Shown: piece after piece, positions 7,106 through 15,442 of the stretch | Numbering within the stretch: position 1 is the first letter of the stretch | Layout of the letters: the number at the start of each line of letters is the position of its first letter | DNA from: CAYSTL01 sp964516805 | GTDB lineage: Archaea; Thermoplasmatota; Thermoplasmata; Halarchaeoplasmatales; Halarchaeoplasmataceae | DNA: 18,088 nucleotides | Assembly: GCA_964516805.1 (NCBI GenBank) | Contig: CAZEXI010000043.1 | Location: 1-18,088, forward strand | Direction: 5' to 3' | Program-made: the position numbers and the translations under genes | The notes under the pieces: model-generated | Told to the model about the DNA's origin: nothing | Database searches by the model: none | Seen by the model: the letters and a program-made list of their open reading frames with translations, nothing else

Positions 7106-9247
7106 ATGGCAACTAAAAATCATGATCTTCAACGGCTTTTTAATCCACGTTCAGTTGCAGTGATTGGTGCCTCCAGAAAGGAAGGCAAGATCGGTTATAC
7201 ACTCGTTTCTAATATTCTTGATTCAGGTTATGAAGGTGAAGTTTATCCAGTAAATCCAAAAGGTGGTGAAGTCCTCGGACTAGATATTTACGAATCTATT
7301 GAAGACTTACCTGATGATGTAGACTTAGACCTGGCAATCATCGTTGTTCCCGCAAAGATTGTTAAAGATACAATCCATCAGTGCGGTGAAAAAGGTTTCA
7401 ATCAAGCTATCGTAATTTCATCAGGTTTTTCAGAGATCGGTAATGCTGAGGAAGAAGAGGCCATCGTAGAAGAAGCAGAAAAATACGGGATGAGAATTCT
7501 CGGACCTAACGTATTTGGTCTTTTTTCTTCAGCTGCAGATTTGAATGCTACTTTTGGACCTTCACACATTGAAAAAGGCGGAATCGCACTCATTTCTCAG
7601 AGCGGTGCATTGGGAATAGCTATGATTGGAAAAACAGCCCAAGAGCATCTTGGACTTTCTGCGATAGTCAGTGTAGGTAATAAGGCAGATATAGATGATA
7701 TGGACCTGCTTGATTACTTTGGAGAAGACGACGAAAGTAAAGTTATAATGATATATATGGAAGGTTTACAGAATGGAGAAGAATTCCTTGAAAAAGTGAA
7801 GGAATTACCTCCAGATAAACCAGTCGTAGTTATCAAATCAGGAAGGTCTGAAAAAGGTGCAACAGCTGTTGCCTCTCATACTGGATCTTTAGCAGGTAGT
7901 GACAGGATATTTGATTCTGCTTTTGAACAATCAGGAATTCTTAGAGCTGAAAGCTTATCTGAAGCTTTCAACTGGGCTAGAGTTTTCTCAACTTCACCAA
8001 TGCCAAAGAACGAAAACACAGTAGTAGTTACAAACGGTGGAGGGATAGGTGTACTCAGCGCTGATGCAGCAGAAAAGTATGGAGTAAAATTGATGGATGA
8101 CCAAACTTTTTTAAAAGAAAAATTTGAAGGGTCCATCCCATCATTTGGTTCAACGAAGAACCCTATAGACATAACTGGACAAGCTGGAAAAGAAGAATAC
8201 GAAAAAGGACTAAGAGCAGCTTTCGAAAGTGATGAAATCGGCTCTGTTGTGGGATTATATTGTCAAACAGGAACCGCAGACCCATGGGATGTTGCAGAAG
8301 CTATAAAAGAAATATATGATGAATATGGAGATAAAAAAGCATCAGTATATACATTCACTGGTGGAGCTGAAGTTGATGAGTGTGTTCAATGGTTAAGAAA
8401 ACATAAGATTCCTGCTTTCACAGATACATATGAATGTATTTCTGCACTAGGTGCGCTATACGATAGAAAGAAATTCCTAGAAAGGAAAGAAGAAGAAGAA
8501 GAATTAGAGAAACCAGAAGATATGAACTTTGATAAGATAGAAGAAAAAGTTCAAGAAATTAGTGATGAAGGAAGAGTGACACTTCTTGAGAACGAAGCAC
8601 GAGAGATACTAGATCTTGCAGGTATCCCGATCGCAAATGGAGAAGTCGCTACATCAATGGAAGAAGCAGTAGAAATAGCTGAAGATATAGGATATCCAGT
8701 TGTCCTGAAAGTAGTATCCGAAGATATAGTTCATAAAACTGATGCTGGTGGACTTGCACTCAATCTAGAAAATGAAGATGAAGTAGTAGATGCCTATCAG
8801 GCGATCTTATCAAACTGCAGAAAGAAATACCCTGATGCTCATATCAGAGGTATCTCAGTTGCTGAGATGCTTGAAGGCGGAGAAGAAACCATCGTAGGAG
8901 GCACACGAGATAATTCATTTGGACCTCTCGTGATGTTTGGCCTAGGTGGTGTATATGTAGAAATTCTTGAGGATGTCCAATTTAGAGTTTCACCTATAAC
9001 AAAACAGGAAGCAAGAAGGATGATAGGTGAGATTAACTCATTCCCAGTTCTGATGGGAGCAAGAGGACAGGCAAGAAAAGATCTAGATGCTTTGGCAGAT
9101 GTTATATATAGGATGTCCTTTTTAATGAATGAAGTAGAAAATATTTCCGAGATTGATCTCAATCCAATTAAGGCCTTCGATCAAGGAGAGGGCTGTAAGG
9201 CAGTAGATGTTGCCATTACTCTTAAAAGAAAGGTGATAGAAAAATGA
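7106..9247 (+). CDS. ADP-forming acyl-CoA synthetase (acetate-CoA ligase type), fused alpha-beta
   Basis: This is a single-chain NDP-forming acyl-CoA synthetase that makes ATP from acyl-CoA (probably acetyl-CoA), ADP and phosphate. The alpha half has a CoA-binding Rossmann domain (SVAVIGAS at 16-23, ILGPNVFG at 131-138), then SQSGALG, GNKADIDD (191-198), Glu219, and the phosphorylated His258 in SHTGSLAG. An acidic linker near 459-475 joins it to an ATP-grasp beta half (about 480-713). That half carries EAREILDLAGI, YPVVLKVVS, the second phosphate-carrying His543 in VHKTDAGG, VMFGLGGVYVE and the C-terminal EIDLNPI. At 713 residues this is the normal fused length. Its stop overlaps the start of the BioD/DRTGG gene (ATGA), so the two are co-translated. 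The beta half is more than half identical, by eye and almost gap-free, to the lone beta subunit at 12181-12942. Confidence 0.95.
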   Translation: MATKNHDLQRLFNPRSVAVIGASRKEGKIGYTLVSNILDSGYEGEVYPVNPKGGEVLGLDIYESIEDLPDDVDLDLAIIVVPAKIVKDTIHQCGEKGFNQAIVISSGFSEIGNAEEEEAIVEEAEKYGMRILGPNVFGLFSSAADLNATFGPSHIEKGGIALISQSGALGIAMIGKTAQEHLGLSAIVSVGNKADIDDMDLLDYFGEDDESKVIMIYMEGLQNGEEFLEKVKELPPDKPVVVIKSGRSEKGATAVASHTGSLAGSDRIFDSAFEQSGILRAESLSEAFNWARVFSTSPMPKNENTVVVTNGGGIGVLSADAAEKYGVKLMDDQTFLKEKFEGSIPSFGSTKNPIDITGQAGKEEYEKGLRAAFESDEIGSVVGLYCQTGTADPWDVAEAIKEIYDEYGDKKASVYTFTGGAEVDECVQWLRKHKIPAFTDTYECISALGALYDRKKFLERKEEEEELEKPEDMNFDKIEEKVQEISDEGRVTLLENEAREILDLAGIPIANGEVATSMEEAVEIAEDIGYPVVLKVVSEDIVHKTDAGGLALNLENEDEVVDAYQAILSNCRKKYPDAHIRGISVAEMLEGGEETIVGGTRDNSFGPLVMFGLGGVYVEILEDVQFRVSPITKQEARRMIGEINSFPVLMGARGQARKDLDALADVIYRMSFLMNEVENISEIDLNPIKAFDQGEGCKAVDVAITLKRKVIEK

Positions 9248-10272
9248 AGAATATTATAATAGCTTCTACGGAACCTGATGCAGGTAAAACAACGGTTGGT
9301 CTAGGAATAGCACTATCTTCCGATAAATCTTTGAATTACTTTAAACCATTTGGAGATAGGCCGATATACAAGAAGAAACGATTGATCGACTATGACGCTA
9401 AATTATTCAAAAATGTACTTGACTTAGACACTGATTATGATCAATTCTGTATTGGCTTCGATCATTCTAAGATAAAGTATGCCTACGATCCAGAGACAAT
9501 AAAAGATAAGATCACAGAAAGAATTGAATCCTTATCTGAAGGTAAAGACGGAGTCATTATAGAAAGTGGAGAGCATTGGGGATTTGGTTCCTCGATTAGC
9601 CTCGATCCAGTATCACTCCACAACATGACTGGTGGAGAAGTTATAATAGTAGCTTCTGGATCAGACACAAACATAGTAGACGATATCACCACTTTCGCGA
9701 ATTACTTTGATGCTCTTGATATTCCAGTGAAAGGTGCAGTATTGAATAAAGTAGAATCTGTAGAAGATATAGAGAATTTTGCAGCAAAAGAAATTGAAGA
9801 TTTGGGAATAGACATTTTAGGTATCATACCTGAAATCCAGAGTTTAAATCTGACTAGGGTCAGCTTCATCAATGATATGTTGTTCGGTAAAGTTGTAGCT
9901 GGTGAAGAAGGACTAGACAACATAGTTGAAAACATATATGTTGGTGCGTTAAGTGCTGATGAGATGGTAAGGAATCCCGCATTCCAGGAGAAAAAGAAAT
10001 TGATAGTAACTGGTGGAGATAGAACTGATGTTGTGCTCGCTGCTTTGGAAGAAGGTACTTCGGGAATAGTACTAACCAATGATATAATACCACCAAGCAA
10101 TATAATTACTAGAGCTGACAGAGCAGGTATTCCTTTGATTTCAGTACCAATAGATACATTTGAAGCTGCACAAAGAATCGAAAGGATGGATAGGATCACT
10201 ACCATCGAAGACGACTTCAAAATAGAAAAGATACAAGAAGAGGTATCACCAAAACTAGAAGTAGATCTGTAA
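9244..10272 (+). CDS. BioD-like P-loop/DRTGG protein (phosphotransacetylase N-terminal-domain type)
   Basis: The N-terminal half is a dethiobiotin-synthetase-like P-loop ATPase with Walker A motif TEPDAGKTT at residues 9-17 and YFKPFGDRP just after it, a layout seen in the N-terminal regulatory region of long Pta enzymes. The C-terminal part (about 250-320) is a DRTGG domain beginning VTGGDRTD, with GIVLTNDIIPP and IPLISVPIDTF. The catalytic phosphotransacetylase domain is absent, so databases that call it phosphotransacetylase are misleading; it is more likely a regulator or sensor. Its ATG sits inside the stop of the fused synthetase (ATGA), with AAAGGTGAT ahead of it, which points to tight coupling with that enzyme. 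I recall a similar synthetase/DRTGG pairing in haloarchaea, unverified here. A T-run follows the gene. Confidence 0.85.
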   Translation: MKNIIIASTEPDAGKTTVGLGIALSSDKSLNYFKPFGDRPIYKKKRLIDYDAKLFKNVLDLDTDYDQFCIGFDHSKIKYAYDPETIKDKITERIESLSEGKDGVIIESGEHWGFGSSISLDPVSLHNMTGGEVIIVASGSDTNIVDDITTFANYFDALDIPVKGAVLNKVESVEDIENFAAKEIEDLGIDILGIIPEIQSLNLTRVSFINDMLFGKVVAGEEGLDNIVENIYVGALSADEMVRNPAFQEKKKLIVTGGDRTDVVLAALEEGTSGIVLTNDIIPPSNIITRADRAGIPLISVPIDTFEAAQRIERMDRITTIEDDFKIEKIQEEVSPKLEVDL

Positions 10273-10276
10273 TTAC

Positions 10277-10330
10277 GGAAAAAAATAAGTAAAAACTCCC
10301 TTCTTTTTTAACTTGGGGGATGAATTATAA
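10277..10330 (+). promoter_or_regulatory. Terminator, promoter and ribosome-binding site between transcription units
   Basis: This short gap carries a TATA-like A/T block (10279-10290), a six-T run (within 10301-10310) that can end the upstream transcript, and GGGGGA (10315-10320), a weak Shine-Dalgarno ten bases before the ATG at 10331. Transcription from the box would start near 10312. Confidence 0.45.
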
Positions 10331-12169
10331 ATGCCATATGATGTAGAATATGTAGAAGCTAAAAAAGCTCTCCAAAATATTGGGAGAGGGAGCCGAATAT
10401 TTGTTGGATCAGGTGCGTCTGAACCGCAATATTTGGTCAAAGAACTAGTTGATATAGCTTCACAGTTCTACGATACTGAAATTTTTCATATACAAACACT
10501 TGGTGTTGCCCCCTATACTGAAGAAAAGTTTGAAGATAGATTTAGGCATAACGCATTCTTTGTAGATGATAATACAAGAGATGCTGTTGCAACAGGTAGA
10601 GCAGATTATACGCCAATATTCATGCGTGATATTCCTGGACTTTTTAAAAATGGTAGAGTGCCTTTAGATGTATGTTTGATACAAGTTTCTCCTCCAGATG
10701 AGCACGGATATGTTAGTTTAGGAGTAGCTGTTGATATAGTTAAGGCAGCAGTTGAAAACTGTAAGATGATAATAGCACAAGTCAATCCAAAAGTACCAAG
10801 AGTACATGGAGATAGTTTTGTACACGTTGATGATATAGATTACTTAGTTTACAAAGAAGAAGAGTTGCTTGAGTTCGATCCTATCGCTGCTACAGATACT
10901 GCCAAAGAGATAGCTGGATATGTTAGCACATTGATCGAAGATGGAGCAACACTACAGGTAGGATATGGTATAATTCCAAATGCGATTTTATCACATCTAG
11001 ATGAAAAACAAGATCTAGGAATCCATACTGAGATGTTATCCGAAGATCTAGCCAATCTTATCAAAGAAGGGGTCGTAACCAATAAAAAGAAAACTTTACA
11101 TCCTGGTAAAAGTATTGGCACATTCTTGATGGGTACAAAGGACCTATATGATTTTGTTGATAACAACCCTGGAATAGAACTCCATCCCACAGATTACGTA
11201 AACGATCCTTTGACCATAGCTAAAAATTATAAGATGACTGCGATAAATACAGCACTACAGGTAGACTTAACTGGCCAAGTCTGTGCAGATTCTTTAGGAT
11301 ACAGCTTCTACAGTGGCATAGGTGGTCATGCAGATTTCATGAGAGGAGCAGGATATGCTGAGGATGGTAAATCAATAATAGCAATATCTTCAACAGCACA
11401 AAATGGAGAGGTTTCAAGGATAGTTACTCACCTAAATGAAGGTGCTGGTGTTGTAACAACAAGAGGAGATGTAGAATACGTTGTTACTGAATATGGTATC
11501 GCTTATCTGAAAGGTAAAAATATTCGTGAGAGGGCGATGGAATTGATCAATATAGCTCATCCTAAATTCAGAGATGAGCTCTTGAAAGAAGCTAAAAAAC
11601 ATAATCTTGTTTTCCAAGATCAGATGTTAATTGTAGGTGAAGGTGGAAGATATCCTAACGAATATGAAGATTATAAGGATATCAAGGGAAAAGAGTATCT
11701 TTTTAGACCTATGAAACCTACAGACGAAGAATTACTCAAAGATCTATTTTACTCATTATCTGATGAAAGTAGATACAAACGTTTCATGAGTGCAAGGAAA
11801 GATATGCCCCATGAAAGAAGGCAGGAGTTCGTACAGATAAACTACAAGAAAGAGATGGCTATAGTTGTTATAGATACTGAGATAGAAGGACCACATAGGA
11901 TGGTCGGAGTCGGTGACTATCAAGTCAAAGAGGGGCAAAATATAGCTGAAGTATCAGTTATGATAAGAGATGAATATCAAGACCAAGGTATAGGAACAGT
12001 TTTATTGGAATACTTGACCATGATCGCGAAGCAGCGTGGTCTTTACGGATTCACAGCTGAAGTTCTCGCTGATAATAGAAAGATGCTTCGTGTTTTTGAA
12101 AAGATGGGTTACGATATAGAAAAACAGCGAGAAGGTGGAGAATATATCCTTAAAATGAGATTCAAATGA
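10331..12169 (+). CDS. Acyl-CoA hydrolase/CoA-transferase fused to a GNAT acetyltransferase
   Basis: Residues 1 to about 430 form a Cat1/4-hydroxybutyrate CoA-transferase-type enzyme that passes CoA between carboxylic acids through a glutamyl-CoA thioester. Seen are SPPDEHGYVSLG (120-131), the likely catalytic Glu234 in GIHTEML, and the CoA-binding GIGGHADFMRGA (329-340). A linker (431-456) leads to a GNAT domain (about 457-612). It has the acetyl-CoA loop QDQGIG at 550-555 and the ADNRKMLRVFEKMGY segment typical of the fold. A plain CoA-transferase would end near residue 430, so this is a true fusion. I recall the same combination in some bacteria. The GNAT part could acetylate protein lysines, or sense acetyl-CoA. 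The neighbours are synthetase genes; the beta subunit follows after 11 bases. Substrates are unknown. Confidence 0.9.
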   Translation: MPYDVEYVEAKKALQNIGRGSRIFVGSGASEPQYLVKELVDIASQFYDTEIFHIQTLGVAPYTEEKFEDRFRHNAFFVDDNTRDAVATGRADYTPIFMRDIPGLFKNGRVPLDVCLIQVSPPDEHGYVSLGVAVDIVKAAVENCKMIIAQVNPKVPRVHGDSFVHVDDIDYLVYKEEELLEFDPIAATDTAKEIAGYVSTLIEDGATLQVGYGIIPNAILSHLDEKQDLGIHTEMLSEDLANLIKEGVVTNKKKTLHPGKSIGTFLMGTKDLYDFVDNNPGIELHPTDYVNDPLTIAKNYKMTAINTALQVDLTGQVCADSLGYSFYSGIGGHADFMRGAGYAEDGKSIIAISSTAQNGEVSRIVTHLNEGAGVVTTRGDVEYVVTEYGIAYLKGKNIRERAMELINIAHPKFRDELLKEAKKHNLVFQDQMLIVGEGGRYPNEYEDYKDIKGKEYLFRPMKPTDEELLKDLFYSLSDESRYKRFMSARKDMPHERRQEFVQINYKKEMAIVVIDTEIEGPHRMVGVGDYQVKEGQNIAEVSVMIRDEYQDQGIGTVLLEYLTMIAKQRGLYGFTAEVLADNRKMLRVFEKMGYDIEKQREGGEYILKMRFK

Positions 12170-12180
12170 GGTAGTCAAAT

Positions 12181-12942
12181 ATGAAAGCAGAATCGGTTGA
12201 TTATGAAGAAAGTGATGTTAAGAATTGGAATATAGATTTTGAACTTATAAAAGAGATTATCAAGCAAGCAAAAAGTGATGGAAGAGTCAATCTTCTTGAA
12301 GGTGAGGCTAGAAAGGTTCTAGATTATGCCGGTATCCAGATGGCTCAAGGAGAAGTTGCTAATTCTATGGAAGAATGTTTGGATGCTGCAGAAAGGATAG
12401 GATATCCTGTAGTACTAAAGATAGTTTCAGAAGATATCGTACACAAGATGGATGTTGGAGGTATCGCAGTGGACCTTCAAAATCCTAAAGAGGTTGAAGA
12501 TGGGTATGAATCAATAATGTCACACGTAAAAAAGAGCAAACCAGATGCTAGAATAAAAGGTATATCGGTTGCTGAGATGGTCGAAGGTGGTGAAGAAGTC
12601 GTAATAGGCGGTATGACCGATCCATCATTTGGTCCAGTAGTTATGTTTGGCCTTGGAGGTATATATGTAGAAATATTCGAAGACGTCGAGTTTAGGGTGG
12701 CACCGATATCAAAAGATGAAGCTCATAGGATGATGCGTGATATAAATTCCTACAGATTATTAACTGGTGCTAGAGGTCAGAAAAGAAGAGACCTAGATGC
12801 ACTAGCAGAGATGATATCAAGGGTCGGTGCACTTCTTTACAATGTTGATGAAATAAACGACATTGACTTGAATCCAGTAGCTTCATTAGATGAAGGTGCA
12901 AAAGCACTCGATGTGGCTATAAGTCTGAATAGTTCAGAATAA
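12181..12942 (+). CDS. ADP-forming acyl-CoA synthetase, stand-alone beta subunit (ATP-grasp)
   Basis: The beta subunit binds ADP/ATP and moves phosphate from the alpha-subunit histidine to the nucleotide. A short helical N-terminus (1-35) precedes an ATP-grasp fold with EARKVLDYAGI, YPVVLKIVS, the phosphate-carrying His88 in VHKMDVGG, VMFGLGGIYVE and DIDLNPVASL near the end. At 253 residues it is a complete free beta subunit. GAGGT, overlapping the stop of the CoA-transferase gene, is the Shine-Dalgarno, so the two genes are one operon. Its closest relative in the window is the beta half of the fused synthetase, which points to duplication and fusion or splitting within this locus. The nearest free alpha subunit lies at 5465-6889 on the other strand. 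Whether those two pair is inference. Confidence 0.93.
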   Translation: MKAESVDYEESDVKNWNIDFELIKEIIKQAKSDGRVNLLEGEARKVLDYAGIQMAQGEVANSMEECLDAAERIGYPVVLKIVSEDIVHKMDVGGIAVDLQNPKEVEDGYESIMSHVKKSKPDARIKGISVAEMVEGGEEVVIGGMTDPSFGPVVMFGLGGIYVEIFEDVEFRVAPISKDEAHRMMRDINSYRLLTGARGQKRRDLDALAEMISRVGALLYNVDEINDIDLNPVASLDEGAKALDVAISLNSSE

Positions 12943-12957
12943 AATCCTTTCCGTAAT

Positions 12958-12967
12958 CTTTATTAAT
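12958..12967 (+). promoter_or_regulatory. TATA-like promoter for a leaderless sugar-nucleotide operon
   Basis: CTTTATTAAT is centred about 27 bases before the ATG at 12990, so transcription should start at or next to the start codon. No Shine-Dalgarno is present, which agrees with a leaderless message. Confidence 0.55.
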
Positions 12968-12989
12968 CCTTCTACAATATTTTCCACCC

Positions 12990-13973
12990 ATGAAAGCAGT
13001 TATATTATCAGGTGGATTTGGAACTAGGATGAGACCTTTGACCTACACTACGCCAAAACCATTGTTACCACTTTTAAATAAACCATTGATACAGCATATC
13101 GTTGACTCTTTACCCGATGAGGTCGATGAAATAGTTCTCGCAGCAAACTACAAGATCGAGATGCTTAGGGATCATTTTGAAGAAATAGATATGGATAGAG
13201 AGATTCATATTGTAGATGAACCCGAACCAAGAGGGACTGGAGGGGCAGTTAAAAATGTGGAAGAATATCTAGATGATACTTTCTTTGTTATCAATTCAGA
13301 TATAATTTCAAGTTTAGACTTAAAAGATTATGCTGACTTCTTTAAGAGAAAAGATGGTGTCGGAGCTATCTCAGCATGGGAGGTTGAGAATCCAGAGGAA
13401 TTTGGTATCTTTGATCTGGATGAAAATAATAGAATACTACGTTTTCAGGAAAAACCAGATCCTATGGAGGCGTTTTCCAATACGATAAATGCTGGTCACT
13501 ATATACTAGAACCAGAAGTTTTGGACCTTATACCTCCAAATAAAAAGGTATCCATGGAAAGGGAGATATTTCCCCAACTGATAGATGATGGACTTTATGG
13601 CTATGAATTTGAAGGATACTGGATAGACTGCGGAAGACCTTCTAGTTTCTTTGAAGCCCAGAAAGCCCTTATGGATGACAGAGCGATCAAAGAACTGGTA
13701 GGAGATAGAAGTGTAGTTGACAGTGAGTTAGGCGATTACGTAACTGTAGGAATGGATTGTACTATTGAGGAAAACTGTGAGATTTCTAATTCTATCATCT
13801 TTGATGGAGTCGAGATAGATGAAGGCAGTGTGATCAAAGATAGTATTATCGGTTACGATGTTATAATCGACAAAGACGTGGTCATAGAGAATGCAGTGAT
13901 ATCAGATAACATGATGATTGAAGAGGGCATGGAACACGTAGACTCTAAACTTAAACCAGAAGGTGTTGAGTGA
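12990..13973 (+). CDS. Sugar-1-phosphate nucleotidyltransferase with left-handed beta-helix tail
   Basis: The enzyme joins a sugar-1-phosphate to a nucleoside triphosphate to make an NDP-sugar (GDP-mannose, UDP-GlcNAc or UDP/dTDP-glucose type). The nucleotide-binding signature SGGFGTRMRPLTYTTPKP runs from residue 7 to 24, with a sugar-nucleotide loop at RGTGGAV (81-87) and the metal site NSD at 102-104. FQEKPD and NAGHYIL follow, and GYWIDCGRPSSFF closes the catalytic domain. From about residue 240 to the end, spaced hydrophobic-rich repeats (VTVGMDCTIEENC, VEIDEGSVI, VIIDKDVVIENAVI) form a left-handed beta-helix. At 327 residues it is shorter than bacterial GlmU and similar to archaeal ManC/GlmU-like enzymes. 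Its stop overlaps the phosphohexomutase start, so the two should act in one pathway, probably for surface glycans. The sugar is not determined. Confidence 0.92.
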   Translation: MKAVILSGGFGTRMRPLTYTTPKPLLPLLNKPLIQHIVDSLPDEVDEIVLAANYKIEMLRDHFEEIDMDREIHIVDEPEPRGTGGAVKNVEEYLDDTFFVINSDIISSLDLKDYADFFKRKDGVGAISAWEVENPEEFGIFDLDENNRILRFQEKPDPMEAFSNTINAGHYILEPEVLDLIPPNKKVSMEREIFPQLIDDGLYGYEFEGYWIDCGRPSSFFEAQKALMDDRAIKELVGDRSVVDSELGDYVTVGMDCTIEENCEISNSIIFDGVEIDEGSVIKDSIIGYDVIIDKDVVIENAVISDNMMIEEGMEHVDSKLKPEGVE

Positions 13974-15322
13974 TGCCTAAATTATTCGGAACTAACGGAG
14001 TTAGAGGTATAGTTAACGAAGATATGAATGTAGACCTTGCTTCTAGACTTGGTAAATCTATAGGAACATGGCTGGAAAATAAAAAAGTAGCTATTGGTTC
14101 GGATACCAGACTATCTAATTCCATGTTAAAAGATGCTGTCGTATCTTCCTTGATGGCAACAGGATGTGATGTGATAGATCTCGGTGAAGCTCCTACACCA
14201 GCGATCCAGTATTATACTAAAATGAAAGCTGAATTTGGTATCGCTATTACTGCTTCTCACAATCCTCCAGAATTCAATGGGATCAAGTGTATAGATAAAG
14301 ATGGTACGGAACTTATCAGAAATAAAGAAGAGAAGATCGAAGAAATCTATTTTTCTAAAGATTTTGATCTTGCAGAATGGAGTAAAGTAGGAAGTAAAAC
14401 GTCAGACGACCCTGTCGAACTATATATGGAGTCGGTAATTGATAAAGTTGATAAAGATAAAATTGAAAAAGCTGGTCTTAAGATAGTCGTTGATTGTGCA
14501 AACGGTGCGGGGTGTTATTCTACACCATATATTTTGAGAAGATTGGGTTGTCAGGTAGTAACATTAAATGCTCAACCAGATGGTACATTTCCTGGACACG
14601 AAAGTGAACCTACTAAAGAAAATTTACAGGATCTTATCAAATTAGTCCAAGAGACTGATGCTGACCTAGGTATAGCAAATGATGGGGATGCAGATAGAGC
14701 TATATTTATAGATGAAAACGGAAAGTATCTGCATGGTGACAAAACTCTAACATTGATGGCCAAGACTATAGTAGAAAATAATGATGGTGGATTAGTAGTT
14801 ACTCCCGTCAGTTCATCAAGCAGCGTGAAAGATGTGGTAGAAAAAGCAGATGGAGAGCTATTGTATACAGCGGTAGGTTCTCCTATTGTAGCTAGAGAGA
14901 TGATTGAAAGAAATGCCATTTTCGGTGGTGAGGAAAACGGAGGCCTAATATTTGCGGAACATCAATACTGCAGAGACGCTGGATTGGCAGCAGCTAAGAT
15001 AGTAGAATTGATAGCTGAAAAAGGTGAACTTTCCAAACTTGTAGATGAACTACCAAAATATTCACTTGATAAAAGAGGTGTCGGATGTCCCAACGATATG
15101 AAAGAGACTTTACTTGAAAGATTGACTGATGAATTCGGTGATGAAAATTACGATGATACCGATGGACTAAAGATTTACTATGATGATGCCTGGGTATTGA
15201 TACGTCCCTCTGGAACTGAACCAAAATACAGAGTGTACACTGAAGCTAAAAATGAAGAGAGGGCTGAAGAACTTGGAAAAAAGCACAAAGAGAAAGTTAA
15301 AAATATTCTAGATGCCATGTAA
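13973..15322 (+). CDS. Phosphohexomutase (phosphoglucosamine/phosphomannomutase family)
   Basis: This enzyme interconverts hexose-6-phosphate and hexose-1-phosphate and supplies substrate to the nucleotidyltransferase encoded just upstream. From the ATG at 13973, the start LFGTNGVRG is the family N-terminus. The phosphoserine is Ser95 in TASHNPPEFNG, the magnesium loop is DGDADR with Asp237, 239 and 241, the sugar loop is GGEENGG (about 318-324), and the phosphate-binding RPSGTEPKYRVYTEA lies at 411-425. All four sites are intact and the length (449 residues) is usual. The start overlaps the preceding TGA by one base (TGATG), with AGGTG 8-12 bases ahead. An in-frame GTG three bases earlier is possible but less likely. 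LFGTNGVRG with TASHNPPEFNG fits archaeal GlmM, but mannose specificity cannot be excluded. Confidence 0.93.
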   Translation: MPKLFGTNGVRGIVNEDMNVDLASRLGKSIGTWLENKKVAIGSDTRLSNSMLKDAVVSSLMATGCDVIDLGEAPTPAIQYYTKMKAEFGIAITASHNPPEFNGIKCIDKDGTELIRNKEEKIEEIYFSKDFDLAEWSKVGSKTSDDPVELYMESVIDKVDKDKIEKAGLKIVVDCANGAGCYSTPYILRRLGCQVVTLNAQPDGTFPGHESEPTKENLQDLIKLVQETDADLGIANDGDADRAIFIDENGKYLHGDKTLTLMAKTIVENNDGGLVVTPVSSSSSVKDVVEKADGELLYTAVGSPIVAREMIERNAIFGGEENGGLIFAEHQYCRDAGLAAAKIVELIAEKGELSKLVDELPKYSLDKRGVGCPNDMKETLLERLTDEFGDENYDDTDGLKIYYDDAWVLIRPSGTEPKYRVYTEAKNEERAEELGKKHKEKVKNILDAM

Positions 15323-15358
15323 ATCTATCTAAAACTCTTCCATTCATTCTATTATTAT

Positions 15359-15442
15359 CGTATGACGATTTAAATGAAAATCCATAATACTTATATAGCT
15401 TAGGGGCACTATTATTATATGTCTGACAATATGTCGGACTAA
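15359..15442 (+). promoter_or_regulatory. Promoter, small palindromes and 7-codon leader ORF before the 15442 gene
   Basis: CTTATATA (15390-15397) is a good TATA box and predicts transcription from about 15420. An ATG at exactly 15419-15421 opens a seven-codon frame (MSDNMSD) whose stop TAA (15440-15442) shares its last base with the ATG of the next gene (TAATG). The same DNA forms a 7-base RNA hairpin, 15422-15428 with 15432-15438 (one wobble, loop ATA), and codes two near-copies of ATGTCTGAC. Upstream, ATCGT-ATG-ACGAT (about 15358-15370) is a second small palindrome. These could be operators, a leaderless leader peptide with coupled re-initiation, or both. Confidence 0.5.

Noticed and set aside
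9702..10220. A 172-codon open frame on the minus strand inside the BioD/DRTGG gene
   Set aside because: Its composition (Ser, Ile and Leu runs) is that of a reverse-complement shadow, and the plus strand encodes clear P-loop and DRTGG motifs.
9244..10272. Calling this gene a phosphotransacetylase or a dethiobiotin synthetase
   Set aside because: The catalytic Pta domain is missing, and no other biotin genes are in the window.
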